64,000 bases of DNA. It comes from Chloranthus sessilifolius. Lineage: Eukaryota > Streptophyta > Magnoliopsida > Chloranthales > Chloranthaceae. The translations under genes and the position numbers were made by a program. The notes below the pieces were generated by a model that saw nothing but the letters and a program-made list of their open reading frames with translations, was not told the DNA's origin and made no database searches. This document shows, one piece after another, positions 33,394 through 44,800 of the stretch. The stretch lies in NCBI GenBank assembly GCA_021018995.1, contig CM037596.1, positions 88,047,184 through 88,111,183 on the forward strand. Reading direction: 5' to 3'. How positions within the stretch are numbered: the first letter of the stretch is position 1; each line of letters starts with the position of its first letter.

Positions 33394-36300
33394 ATGGAGG
33401 GTGAGGGTGTTGGTAGGCCGAAGCTCACTATTTCTGAGTTAGAGGGGATGTTGATGTGCGATGGAGGTGAGAGTTTAGGGGCACATGCTAGAATTGTTGC
33501 CATAGAGGCGGATATCAGGGAGATGGTCATGGAGGGAGTCCCCGAGGGTGACCGGATGGTGGTCAGGGAGGAGGTACCCGAGGCTGAGCCAGGGGTAGCC
33601 AAGGAGGAGGGCGATAGAGTTGAGGGTGAGCAGGGTGAGGAGCAACCAAGCTCTGAGCCTCGGGATCGTAGGCACTATCCACTGGAGGATTTCTTTGCTA
33701 GAGGTCGGGTAGGTCCCTGTAAGCAAGAGTTCTTCCATTTTCCTAGGCATTCAGGCTATGACATAGGCTCGTTAGGATCCGTAAACCCTTCTAATCTACG
33801 TTGAACCTGCATTGATTATGGGTCATGCTTACTTGTGTATTATGATGGCATGTTATATTTAGTTATTCTTATCATGTTTTGTGTGTTCATTGTAAGTTAT
33901 TATTATGTGGTTTGGGCATGTTTCATTTGCTTTGATCTCTAAATTTATTTATCTTTCATCATAAGTATGCGTTAGTCTTACAATCATTGTTTGTGTTTCG
34001 TTCACTAGGATCCCTCGCAGCTGATTATCAGCACGACATGGACCAAGTCTCATACTTGGTATCGTGCCTTGTAGGAGTTTCAGCGGGAGTGGTTGGTGTC
34101 TTTCGGGTTTGGGACGATTTTAGAGTTGGAGCCTTTTCAGGTCGATTGGGGCTTGATCGCGATGATTATAGAGAGGTGGAGCGAGAGGCATCAGACGCTT
34201 CTCTTTCCGATCGGTATGATGCTGTCGACCCCTAAGGACTGGGTCCACATTACTGGTCTTCGTTTCGAGGGTGAGCCGATCACGGGGCAGATGGCAGGGA
34301 GTTATCTAGAGGTATGTGAGGAGATCCTGGGTGTGCCTTTAGGTCGAGTGGATCGGGGCCAGTTGTTGTTCGGGTCACTTGGTTTGTCGATACATTCGCG
34401 AGTGGGTTCACCCCTCCAAGGTGACATTTAGAGGCAGCCGTTCTTTACGAGGCACATTGTGCGAGAGTGATGGGCTGAGAGCCCGTGATCGAGCCGAGAT
34501 TGGCCGCAGATAGGGTACTCCGAGCATTCTTGATGCAGTTCTTGGGTGCAGTAGTTTTCTCTTCTTCGACTCGGGGATGCGTCACCGGGTTATTTTTGAT
34601 GATTCTGGGGGATTTAGACTGAGTCCCGACCTATGCGTGGGATGTGGCTGCGTTGGCGCATCTCTACGAGCAGTTTTACCGTCGAGGCCAGGGGATAGTG
34701 TCGATCGGAGGTTTCCTCTCGTTTCTCCAGGTGAGTTTTAGTTAAATTGGTATCGTGGTGACTTTTTTTTCTTTTTTAACCTTTGGTCATAGTGAGGATC
34801 ATAATGTTTGTTGCGTGTGGTCGTTGTTGTTATGTTATCGTTTTCAGTTTTGGGCATATGATTATTTCACTTTTCTGCCCTCGGGGGTCTTGTCGGAGAT
34901 TTCATTCACATTCCCGCGGATGCGCATGTGGAGGGAGGCATTGAGGGGTCGTCGTTGGTCGGCTGACCTTCAGACTGCACGAGGCCTGTTCGAGGATATG
35001 CATGTAGGGCAGGTATGTATATGATGTTATGTTCTCGTTTGGACTTCATCTTTTTTTTGGTGGCCTTTAGGCTTCGCTCATGGATTGATTTGTTCCTTTG
35101 GATAGGTGATCTGGAGATCCTATGATGGTGCAGAGGACGCGGGTGAGGCGGTGATTGAGTCTAGTCGGCCCTTCTTCGATGTGGACATATGGGCCCATTG
35201 TTTTGAGCGAGTGGAGAGGATCCACACCTCTTGGATGGTACGATAGCTGGGACTCGATCAGGGAGTCCCTTTGGCGACTAGCCACAGGGTGGCTAAGAGG
35301 GACCAAAGTCACGGGGGCGCGTGATGAGGCTGGTGTGAGAGAGTATAGGAGGTGGTTTGGCGTGTTGGGTGGTGGGCATCTCTTCACGCATCCTTTTCAT
35401 GGTAGTGGTTCTTTCGCTGTCGACGGGCTGGAGTCGGTGTCAGCATTGAGGGAGAGGATGGTCGCATTGGAGGAGGGCCACCTCACTGCGAGTGTGCGGG
35501 GAGCATTGGACGCCATCCATAGGGCGATGGAGCAGATGGGGCATGCTCCTCGTCCTGATGAGGAAATGTTGCGTTCTTTGACTGATTCAGTTTTTAGGGC
35601 TAGGGCAGCGGAGGATGAGTTAGGAGTTAGACTAGCAGAGGCTCGTCAGCTCCTGGTAAGTTAGTTTACTGGTTTTAATCCATCCATGTGTTATATTGGT
35701 TTGGTTTATTCTGGTAATGTTTTTAATATAGTGGTCTTATTTTTATTGTGGCTAGTTTGAGAGAGTCTGAGGTTGCTCACTAGGCGGCGATGATTGAGCT
35801 GTTGCGCGGCCAATAGCAGGCAGTGGAGGCTAGTTTACGTTTAGAGATAGAGCAATTGGTAAGTATCTTGGATTGGACTTATTAAGTGTTGATGGTTCAG
35901 GGATCTTTGCTAATATTGGCATATTGGTGGCATTTTTTAGAAAGCAGAGCTTTCTGCTGCAGGGGCTTCAGCTCGGGCATTTGATCCTTCTTCAGTGGCT
36001 TCCTCCAGTCGGGAGGATCCATCAATAGCTCGTCTGCGGTCTGGGTTGGAGCATTGGGTAAGTTCCATCACTCTTTAGTTTACTTGTATTACTATATTGG
36101 TTTGTTAGGCGTTATTATTATGTTGGCTTGATGGTTTACTAACGTGTGCCGATGTTTCAACATCGAGTTGCTGAGGACTTACAGATGAGGGAGGCGACCA
36201 CCGCCTCTCTTCGTGCCAAGAGTTAGGTATGGTTTAGTGTAATTTAGTTTGAATTGTTCATTTCTATTTATTCTAACATGTTCGTATTAGCTTGTTGTTT

Positions 36301-37108
36301 GTTGTTTTTTTTGTTCAGGTAGTTTTGGACTCCGCTCTCGAGGCTCCTCCTTAGGGGTCCATTCCTATCCCTACCCAGGTATGTTTTAGTCATTAGGTTT
36401 GTAGTTTATTTGTTATCATAATATTTATCTGATGCATTTGTTTATTCTTATTATAGCCTCCTCGAGCGACTTCTGAGAGAGGCTAGATCTGGTATATATA
36501 TATATATTTGATTTTGAGTTTTGTTGTTGTTTGTATATGCATATGTTTGCTTCTTTTGATTTAGTAGAGTTATACAGGTTCATCAGCTCGAGGAGGCACG
36601 GCTAGAGGCAGCGCGGGTGCGCGCCACTCCGGAGGCGAGATGGGTCCTCGAAGAGGTGGAGAGTCATGAGGATCTGGTGGTTGCGATGATGGTCACGCAG
36701 CAAACTCATACACAGGCACTAGCGGCAGCGTGTCGGATGACACGGGCGGAGATGCAGGTGTCCCTGGATTGGTTATAGTATTGCCTGACGAGGGGCGAGC
36801 AGGGGTCGCGCAAGTCGGCTAGTCATCTTGAGGGGTCAGAGTCAAGGGCTACGAGTTCTTCAGCAGGGCACTCTCATCATACCTCTCGCAGCCGAGACAG
36901 GAGCGATAGTCATGAGGATTCCGTTGTTCGGGGGAGTCATGCGAGGCGGTCGGTCAGTCAGGCTAGTGAGGAGGGTTCGGTGGCGGGCCCTTGCCATTTA
37001 GTGGTTTCGAGGACTCTGGGTGTCGGGATTGTGTTTTCAGACGATCAGTCTATGGACCTCTGGGCTGACGATACCGGCGATAGCGATGCTCGTCCTCCTC
37101 AGCGGTAG
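33394..37108 (+). pseudogene. Antisense plant-mobile-domain gene carried by E
   Basis: Coding-like plus-strand blocks lie at 33394-33780, 34020-34735, 34850-35010, 35105-35660, 35940-36060 and 36570-37108, parted by T-rich stretches with GT...AG-like edges. The first block is acidic. The second carries plant-mobile-domain hallmarks: IIERWSERHQTLLFPIG, DWVHITGLRFEGEPITG, then YAWDVAALAHLYEQFYRRGQ and SIGGFLSFLQ. Later come FPRMRMWREALRGRRW, a helical coiled-coil-like part (ALRERMVALEEGH), and a Ser/Arg-rich tail (SRSRDRSDSH). The domain belongs to transposase-related plant proteins; extra ORFs of this sort are known in Tat elements. A few breaks; role unknown. Confidence 0.7.
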
Positions 37109-38750
37109 TGTAGGGATTAGGGGTGTGTGCGTTTGTTTATATTCGTTGTATGTGCGTTGTATATAGGGAGAGTATCCCCAGTGACAAATGTGAAGAGAAA
37201 AAGAAAGGACAATGATTTTTGGCATATGTCTATATATATAGGGATTTTTGGTTTAGATGTACCTGATCCGCTTCTCCTCCTTTGATTACCTTTTGGTGTT
37301 TTCTTTTTACTTTCGGTGTCGTCAGCCGTCACTGGGACTTGGATGCTTTCTGAGCTGGCCTGGTGCTGGTTTGAAGGTCGCTTTGAGTCTACACATGTAA
37401 AGGGAATGCTATTAGTAGTTTTGTTCGCCCCCTTGCCAGTTGTCAAGGGGGGTGAATATCTCAGACCGGGGTCTGATGATAGAAAGGTGGATATAAGTTT
37501 TTCTCTTTTTTTTTTGACTTTCTTTCCTTTTCTTTTCTTTCTTTTTTTTCTTCTTCTTTTTGAAATAATAAATAGTGCAACAGGGAAAGAAAATGGCAAT
37601 AAAAATAATGATAAAAAAAAAAGCCCCAGCGTAGAAGCGTGGTTGATCTTGCGGTATGGTATTTTGATAGTGCTCTCTGAGCGGTATCTTTATAATTCTT
37701 CATCTTTCGGTGGTCAGGTCGACGCTTTCGGTATAGTTTACCTTCTTTTTCCATAAAAAAATGCCCCAGTGTGTGGATGCAATGGAGCTTCCTTGGCCCT
37801 TAAATAAGCATTTTGGGTCTATAAATAGTCATGGGTATTAGGTGAATTAGTCTTGCAAAAAAATGCATCGGTACTGTCTCCGAACCGGGGGGAGGTCCTT
37901 CGATTAATAGCATACAGGGGTCTATCTTAGGGTATTGATCATCCTATTCTGTGGTTATTCGAGAAAAGCATGGTAAGTATAATGGGTGATTGCATCAATT
38001 GTCATTTAGTGGTTTTCAGTTTCATTCTTAGGAATATCCTGTGAAGTCTCAGATTCATCGTCTAAAATAAAACTAGAAAGGGGAGAGGTAAGGCTTAGTG
38101 ATATGGGGAATAGTTCATAACTAATACCTTTTCAAATGGGGTAAGTAACAATCTTCTCCTCTGAGGGGTATGGAATGCCATGATCGAGCTCTTAGTCATA
38201 TTTCGGTACCATCAAAATCTCACATTCTATGGCTAGCAGGATTTTATCCTCCTCCCGCCACCTTACGACGACATCTAGTAGTATGAGAATATCAGGGATG
38301 CCCTCGCAGCTTGCTTATATACTTCTCATAAAATTACCAGAGGTGTCCTCACGGCCTGCTTATGCTTCCTTGAGTTCATTGCCTTGCTCATTCGTCGTAA
38401 TGCTCTCGCTCGATATATATATATATATATTTTTGATGTGTACATTTCTTTTGAAAGCATCCTGCTGGCGCAAGAATAATGAGTTTTGATTGAACCTAAC
38501 ATCTTCATTTTTTTGCTCTAACATCTCCTCCAATGGCGGGGATAGGGAATGAGAATCGGATGTTTCTTACGCTTTTGAAAAAAGTTTTAGGTAGGTCACT
38601 AGTCTTTCAATCAAATCACCCGAGTGTAAATGGTGGGCGGCAAGTCAGAGATTTTTAAGGATATTCTGAGGATTGAAGACATACGACCAATGGATAGGTC
38701 GTGATGACTACGGGGATGAAAAGTATAAGTATTTTAACCACGGGATGTGA
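37109..38750. other. Gap between the antisense gene and pol end, E
   Basis: No gene recognised. A pyrimidine-rich run lies at 37498-37560 and an AT microsatellite at 38413-38430. Both the antisense gene (from the left) and pol (from the right) end facing this gap, so it should hold both 3' ends. Confidence 0.5.
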
Positions 38751-40069
38751 TGATCATAAGACTAAGGATAGTATTTTCTAAGGTACATAGCATTCCAGGG
38801 GCTAGGGAGTTCTTTCCCGTCTTGGCTTGCCAATTTGTATGCATTTTCAGGGTATGCAGCTGTTATAACGTAAGGGACTTTCCAGTTTGGTTTCAGTTTT
38901 CCTTTTGGATGGGCATGTTTGGAAGTCATAATTTTCTTTAAGACTAGCTCACCAATATTAAAGGTTCGTTCAAGGATTTTCTTATCATAGGCCCTGGCCA
39001 TTCTCCTCTGATATACTTGAGTGTGATCAGCTGCCCTTAGGCGTGTTTCATCGAGTCGCTCTAACTGAATAAGTAAATCAAATTTTCTCTCATCTAAGAA
39101 TAGCTCATCATTGAGTTAGATGTGTAAAGATGGTACTTGTATCTCATATGGTAGGACTACCTCCATCCAATAGGTGAGGAGGTAGAGAGTTTGGCCAGTG
39201 GCCGTATGAATAGAGGTCCTATAGGCCCAGAGTGCTTCCGGTAATCGTTCGGGCCAGTCGGCTCCATTGCTTGTTTCTACAGTTCATTTTAGGATTCGAA
39301 TTAGCATCTTGTTAGTAGCTTCTGCTTGTCCATTGACTTGAGGGTAGAACACCAATGAGTGGCACAAATCAATATCATATTTCTTGCATAACATCTTCGT
39401 CTTTTCTGTAATGAACTGCAGTCCGTTGTCGGTGATGAGCATTCTGGATACTCCAAACCGAGCAATGGTATTTCAAACTATAAACCTCGCGAGCGTCGAA
39501 GCGGTGATTCTAACATAAGACTCAGCTTCTGCCCATTTAGTGTAGTATTCGGTCACTGTAAGTATGAACGCATGCTTGTGAGTATTCCCAACAGTGTCTA
39601 TAAACGGTCCAATGATGTCGAAGGCCCACATCAAAAATGGACACGGCGAGGTCATAGTGTTTAGCATAATTGATGGAGCTTTGATAAGTGCGACATGCTC
39701 TTGACATTGTTTGCAAGATTGAACGTAGAGGTGATAGTCTCTTATCATCGTCGACCAGAAGTAGCCTTGTCGTGTAACTTGATCGGCAAGTCTTTGTCTA
39801 CTGGAGTGGGCGCCGTAGGCGCTGGCGTGTGCTTCTCGGATGATGTATTGTCCTTCAACGATTGTGATGCATCGCAGCAGTACTCCCTTGGTGAAGGCTT
39901 CTTTGTATAATGTTTCACCGAGTATATAGAATCAGGCGCACCAATTTCTTATAGTCTTTCATTTAATCTTTATGGCATATGGGGAAACGTGTTGATGTTT
40001 CAAGAAATTCCAGATGTCAAAATACCATAGTTGTCCGTCGTCGATTGGTGATGTTTTAGTGTGATTTTC
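38751..40069 (-). pseudogene. Integrase of E
   Basis: C-terminus at 38762-39001 with the GPY/F-type module (KGKLKPNWKVPYVIT, AYKLASQDGKELPSPWN, YLRKYYP). Core at about 39010-39640, with FILTVTEYYTKWAEAESY. The zinc-binding end lies at 39640-39850 (HLYVQSCKQCQEH). Joins the DNA copy to the host chromosome. Broken several times. Confidence 0.85.
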
Positions 40070-40740
40070 TGAAGTGGTTATTTCTTTTGATTCTGTGCTG
40101 GCAGGGAGAATTGGTAGTTCCCTTGTGATGGTCCATGCTACTTTGTGGGCGGGTACTGTTAATCTTTCAGTGAAGAAGGTCTTGGTATTTTGGCCGATAG
40201 GTATCTAGATGACAGAGGCTAGTGTGGCTAAGGAATCTGCCATCTCATTTTCTAATCTAGGAATGCCTGTGAAAGAGATTTTTTCAAATTTCTTCACCAA
40301 ATATTGAGCGGTCTCTAGGTATGACATTAGTCTCATTTCCTTAGTTTTTCATTCTCCTATGACTTGCGAGATTACTAGTTTAGAATCGCATATGGTCTTT
40401 AACTGTTTGACACCTAATTGTAACGCTGTCCGCAATCCATCTATAAAAGCTTCATATTCTGCAACATTATTGGTAGCAGGGAAGTCTAGTTAGAAAGCCT
40501 TGGATATCACCACTCCTTCTGGGCTCAGAAGGACTATCTCGATGCCCTTCCCTTTGTGATTTAGAGCACCGTCGAAATAGAGAGTCCATGAGGTTTTATC
40601 AGGCTCTTCGTCATGAATTGTGAATAAGTCTTCATCAGGGAAGTCCACGTGCATGGGTTCATCGTTCTGGAGTGGAAGATCTGTGAGATAATCTGTAATG
40701 GCTTGCCCCTTGATCGACTTCTGAGTAACGTAAGTGATAT
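40070..40740 (-). pseudogene. Second RNase H (aRNH) of E
   Basis: Pieces with FDGALN, PATNN.AEYEAFIDGL and RLENEMADSLATLAS give the RNase H fold with its Asp and Glu positions. Tat-lineage hallmark between RNase H and integrase. Broken. Confidence 0.75.
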
Positions 40741-42000
40741 CGAACTCTTATAATAGCATATGCCAGCGGGCTATCTTCCCTGATGTGGCAGGCTTTTCGA
40801 ATATGTACTTCAGAGGATCCATTCGGGCTAGCACTAGTATCTTATATGCTCCGAAGTAATGTCGTAATTTAGTTGAAGCCCATACCAATGTGAGGCATGT
40901 CTTCTCCATAGGGGTGTACTTTCGTTCGTATTCGACCATCGTTCTACTAAGATAGTAAATGGCCTTTTCTCTCTTGCCATCTTCTTCATATTGTCCGAAG
41001 ATTACTCCCATCGCTTTATCATTTGTCGAAAGATTTAGGATTAGGGGTCTTTTGAGAATTGGTGGTGATAGTATTGGTGGGTTAAGGAGGTATTTTTTAA
41101 TATTATCAAAAGCTTGCTGGCATTGGTCATCCCATCTGTACTCGGTGCTTCCTTTAAGTAATTTGTAGAAAGGTTCGCATCGGTTTGAATGCTGAGAGAT
41201 AAATCTCCTGATGAACTGTAATCTTCCTATCAAACCTCGTAATTCCTTGATATTGCTGGGAGGTGGCATCTCTAAAATGACCCTCACTTTCATAGGGTCG
41301 ACTGCAATCCCTCGGTTGCTAACTATAAAACTAAGTAATTTTCCTGAGGTGACTCCGAAAACACAGTTTTTAGGATTCATTTTTAGTTGATATTTCTTAG
41401 CTCTCTGTAGCACTAGCCGAAGGGCTTCAGCGTGTCCTACTCACGTTTGAGACTTTACTAATATGTCATCGACATAAATTTCTACATACTCATGCATCAT
41501 GTCGTGAAAAATAGCCATCATGGCGTATCGATATGTGGCTCCTGTATTCTTGACCCCAATGGCATGATGACGTAGTAGTAAGTTTTCTATGGTGTGGTGA
41601 AGAAAGTCTTTTCTTTGTCAGACTATGCTAACTTGATCTGATTTTATCCAGAGAAGCCGTCCATGAAGGATAACATCTCATGTCCAGCGGTGTTGTCAAC
41701 AAGAGTGTCAATATTTGGGAGTAGGAAGTCATCTTTTGGGCATGCCTAATTGAGGTTTTGAAAGTCAATGCAAACCCGTACCCTGCTGTCTTTCTTGACG
41801 ATTGGTACTATGTTGGTGACCCACTTGGGGTAGAGGACAACTCGGATGAATTTAGCTTTGTGTAATTTGTCAACTTTCTCTTTGACTTGAAGGGCTATTT
41901 GGGGGTGCATCCTGCGGAGTTTCTGCTTAACAGGTTTCGCATCGGGTTCTAAGACAAGACGATGTTCTACTAGACTTGGGTCTAAACCAGGCATGTCCTT
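40741..42000 (-). pseudogene. Reverse transcriptase and RNase H of E
   Basis: N-terminal part MPGLDPSLVEHRLVLEPDAK, KQKLRRMHPQ, VRVCIDFQNLN (41746-41994); the palm and the YVDD-type region near 41460-41480; then CVFGVTSGKLLSFIVSNRG, LRGLIGRLQFIRRFISQH and RNase H up to RMDPLKYIFEKPATSGKIAR (40748-41413). Broken a few times. Confidence 0.9.
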
Positions 42001-43654
42001 GTAGGACCATGCGAAAGAGTCAAGATGTTCCTCTAGGACTTGTACAATCTGTTGATGTTCCCTAGCATTGAGCGTTGCACTAATTAACAGTTTCTTGGGC
42101 TTCTAGTCGATGTCAAAATCGATTTCCTCCGTGGGTTCGACGGCAGCCTGGGTCTGTTCATCAAAACGTTTAACAACCCGTCGAAAGTCCCGAGTCTCAG
42201 GGCCTGGTGTTCCTCCTTCATCCTTGATGAGCTCATATATCGTAAAATTACTAGGCTGGGGATTTAATCTTGCACAAGGCAACTCTTCTTCGGCGTAATT
42301 TATGACCGAAAGGTCTTTGGTAAAGTGAAGGTCAAGGCCATTGATTCTTCTTTTGAAGTCATGGAGTATCTCTTCCGGTATGATGACTGGCTTATTACTT
42401 AACCTACAGGCTTTGCGTCCTTGTGAGTGAGACAGGTCAGGAGTTAGAGGAGGGAAGTCCCCTCGTTGACTATAGACTTGAGTCGGGGTAAAGAGTTCCC
42501 TTTCTTTTTCAAGGTTTTTTGATTTTTTCGGATTTTATATTTCTAGCTTTTTAGGGTTTTCTATGTTTTCTATTTTTTTAATTTTTGATAATAAATATAG
42601 TAGGCGGCCTCAAAAGGCACTGGGAGAGCCGCTTCCTCTAGTTGGGGGAGCGAGACGGCTGCTGGAGTCGTTCGGGCGATCCTTCGGGGAACGCAGATTT
42701 GTTGCAAATTTGGCATTTTTTTTTGGCATCCTCATCCAATGGGATCTTTTGAATAGGTAATGTTGATGACAGGAGTATCATAGTTCGATTTTCCTCTACT
42801 AGGTTGATTGTCTCTTCCCTGAAGAAGCTCGAGAGATTATAATCGATTGAACTATCGTTGTCGGAGTTATGAGATGATTGTCCTTCCCGTGAGGGAGAAT
42901 CTCCTAAAGGGTCCCCAGGGGGAGGGAGCTCTTTCTCTTGATCTTCATGATATGTTGGGATGAGTGCACATGCTCGACAATGGGCTGGTAATGGTGAGAA
43001 ATGTAGGGAGATTCCCAAGGACATTCCCATCCTTCCAAGTTAGAGTCGATGATATTATCCGATTCGCTCTCTTGAGCTTATAAGGTGTGAAGTTCTAGGT
43101 CGGCTTGCTCTGCCAATTCGAGTGCAGGGAGGTCTATCCAGTATTCCTCGTCATCACTTAGTGGGGGTCGCCACTCTTCCTTGAGTGATTGCCAAAATAT
43201 TTGGCGTTGTGGTGCATCTGGGGATGAAGGGGCGTCTAGTTCAAATTCCTCTTCAAACTTAGGAGTGGGACGTGGGTGCTTCCTCTTGAGTCGAACAACT
43301 GACCATCAAGCTCTCTCTTCTGGTGCCAATGACGAGGTTGGTGGATTACTGGTCGTGCTTATGGTTGTAAGGTCGGATCCGTCCACTTCGGTCATTAGGG
43401 ATGTGTGATCTTGCTAACAAATTGCTCTAGTATGTGAGTACATGCTTCGCAACGGGGTTGATATGGGTGAAAGATACAAGGCGAGTCCCACGGGCATTAC
43501 CATCCTCCAAGGCCGAGGCAAAGGCGGATGCTAAATGATTAATATCTTCTTGTAGGGTGTCATCCCCTTCCCATGGTGAACATGAGTGTTCTTCGTCGTC
43601 TCGTAAGGCCGCTATGTGAAAATCTTCGTCATCTGTAGATCCCCAATCCTGTAA
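42001..43654 (-). pseudogene. Linker between G-patch and RT, E, with Cys/His modules
   Basis: Low conservation apart from an acidic block near 42110-42200 and two modules, at about 42940-43040 and 43430-43520, recalling CPWxSPCIxHxYQPRCxAC, also seen once in F. The Cys and His spacing suggests metal binding. The Ogre protease-RT intron would fall in this interval. Broken. Confidence 0.5.
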
Positions 43655-44122
43655 TTATGGTTTGATTTCTGGAGGGTCCTTTTTTCTTTCTTCTATGAGA
43701 TTTTCAGTGTCAAACAAAGTTTTGACTCCTTCGAGTGGTTCATCGATATCATCGTTCAAGTTCATCAAATTGTTGAATGCTTTGGATATTAGTTCAATTT
43801 CGGTCTCCTGGGGTTTGGTGAAGGTTACTTCCTTCTGCTTCGGCACATCTACTTTCTCAGTAGTTTCATAGACGAAGTAGTCATAAAGAGACCATTTCGG
43901 TGAGGTAGGGAATAAATCGGCTGGTTGGCCGTTCGATTGGTAACCTAATCCTATGTGCTTGCATATTTTAATCGAGTATATAGGTCTCACACGACCTTGC
44001 TTATTCTTACCAAGTCCGGTGTGGGGGACGTATCCGAGTTGGAACATAAGATCCCACCCTTTCATTGTGGTTGGGTTGATGTCATATAATTTAGCGAGGT
44101 CTGGGCCAACCTCCCTCCTCAT
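43655..44122 (-). pseudogene. G-patch-like domain of E
   Basis: Reads MKGWDLMFQLGYVPHTGLGK, GRVRPI and HIGLGYQSNG: repeated Gly and aromatic positions as in G-patch domains, which bind RNA or activate DEAH helicases. It follows the protease, as in C, D and some retroviruses. It ends in an acidic tail. Confidence 0.65.
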
Positions 44123-44149
44123 CAGCTCTTGTTGTCGCTCTGGGTAAAA

Positions 44150-44800
44150 ACCAGAAAGGGCAGGTGAGCAGACTTTTACAATAGCTACTTCCTCAGGAAT
44201 TCACATCTTTTAGATATGGCTTGTGTTTAGTACGGATTCAGGGGCTGTCGGAATGCTTGTCTCGTAATTGGTATCCATCTCTTGAAGAGGTGCATCAATG
44301 TATATACAGACGATGGAGTCCTCATACGAAAATTTAATGCATTGATGGTATGTGGATGCGACAACCTTCATTGATTCTAACCATTTTTTGCCTAAAATGA
44401 GATTATATGTACTAGCAGAGTCAGCAACATGGAACGTAACATCTTTTGTCACAGGTCCAAGGTGGACCTGAAGTTTAATAGTTCCTTTTATGAAACGACG
44501 TGAGCCGTCATAGGCTATGAGCGACAAGGTCAAGGGCCTGACATCTTATTATGTGTATTCAAGTGTTTTCAATGTGGTGAGAGGGAAAATATTGAGTCTC
44601 GCGCCCATACCGACTAGTGCATGGGGTATAGAAAACCCTCTGATGATGACTATAAGATATATGGGGGCAGCGCTCTCGCGAAGTGACTCCTTAGGCATGT
44701 CTGCGTCTGTGAATGTGAGGGCGGGAGGTTGTGCCATGACAGAGGTAATTTGATGAAGCTCGTCCAAGGTTTTGTCTTTGTCCACTTGAGTGTCCTCGAG
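44150..44800 (-). pseudogene. Protease of E
   Basis: A retropepsin-like region: PPALTFTDADMP, then the active-site loop region (around 44600), TLSLIAYDGSRRFIKGTI, and the C-terminal motif DSASTYNLILGKKWLESMK followed by ASTYHQCIKFSYED. Cuts the polyprotein in intact relatives. Broken. Confidence 0.7.

Noticed and set aside
37109-38750. Possible host gene between the antisense gene and pol in E
   Set aside because: Short frames only, pyrimidine tract and AT microsatellite; no domain and no splice pattern.
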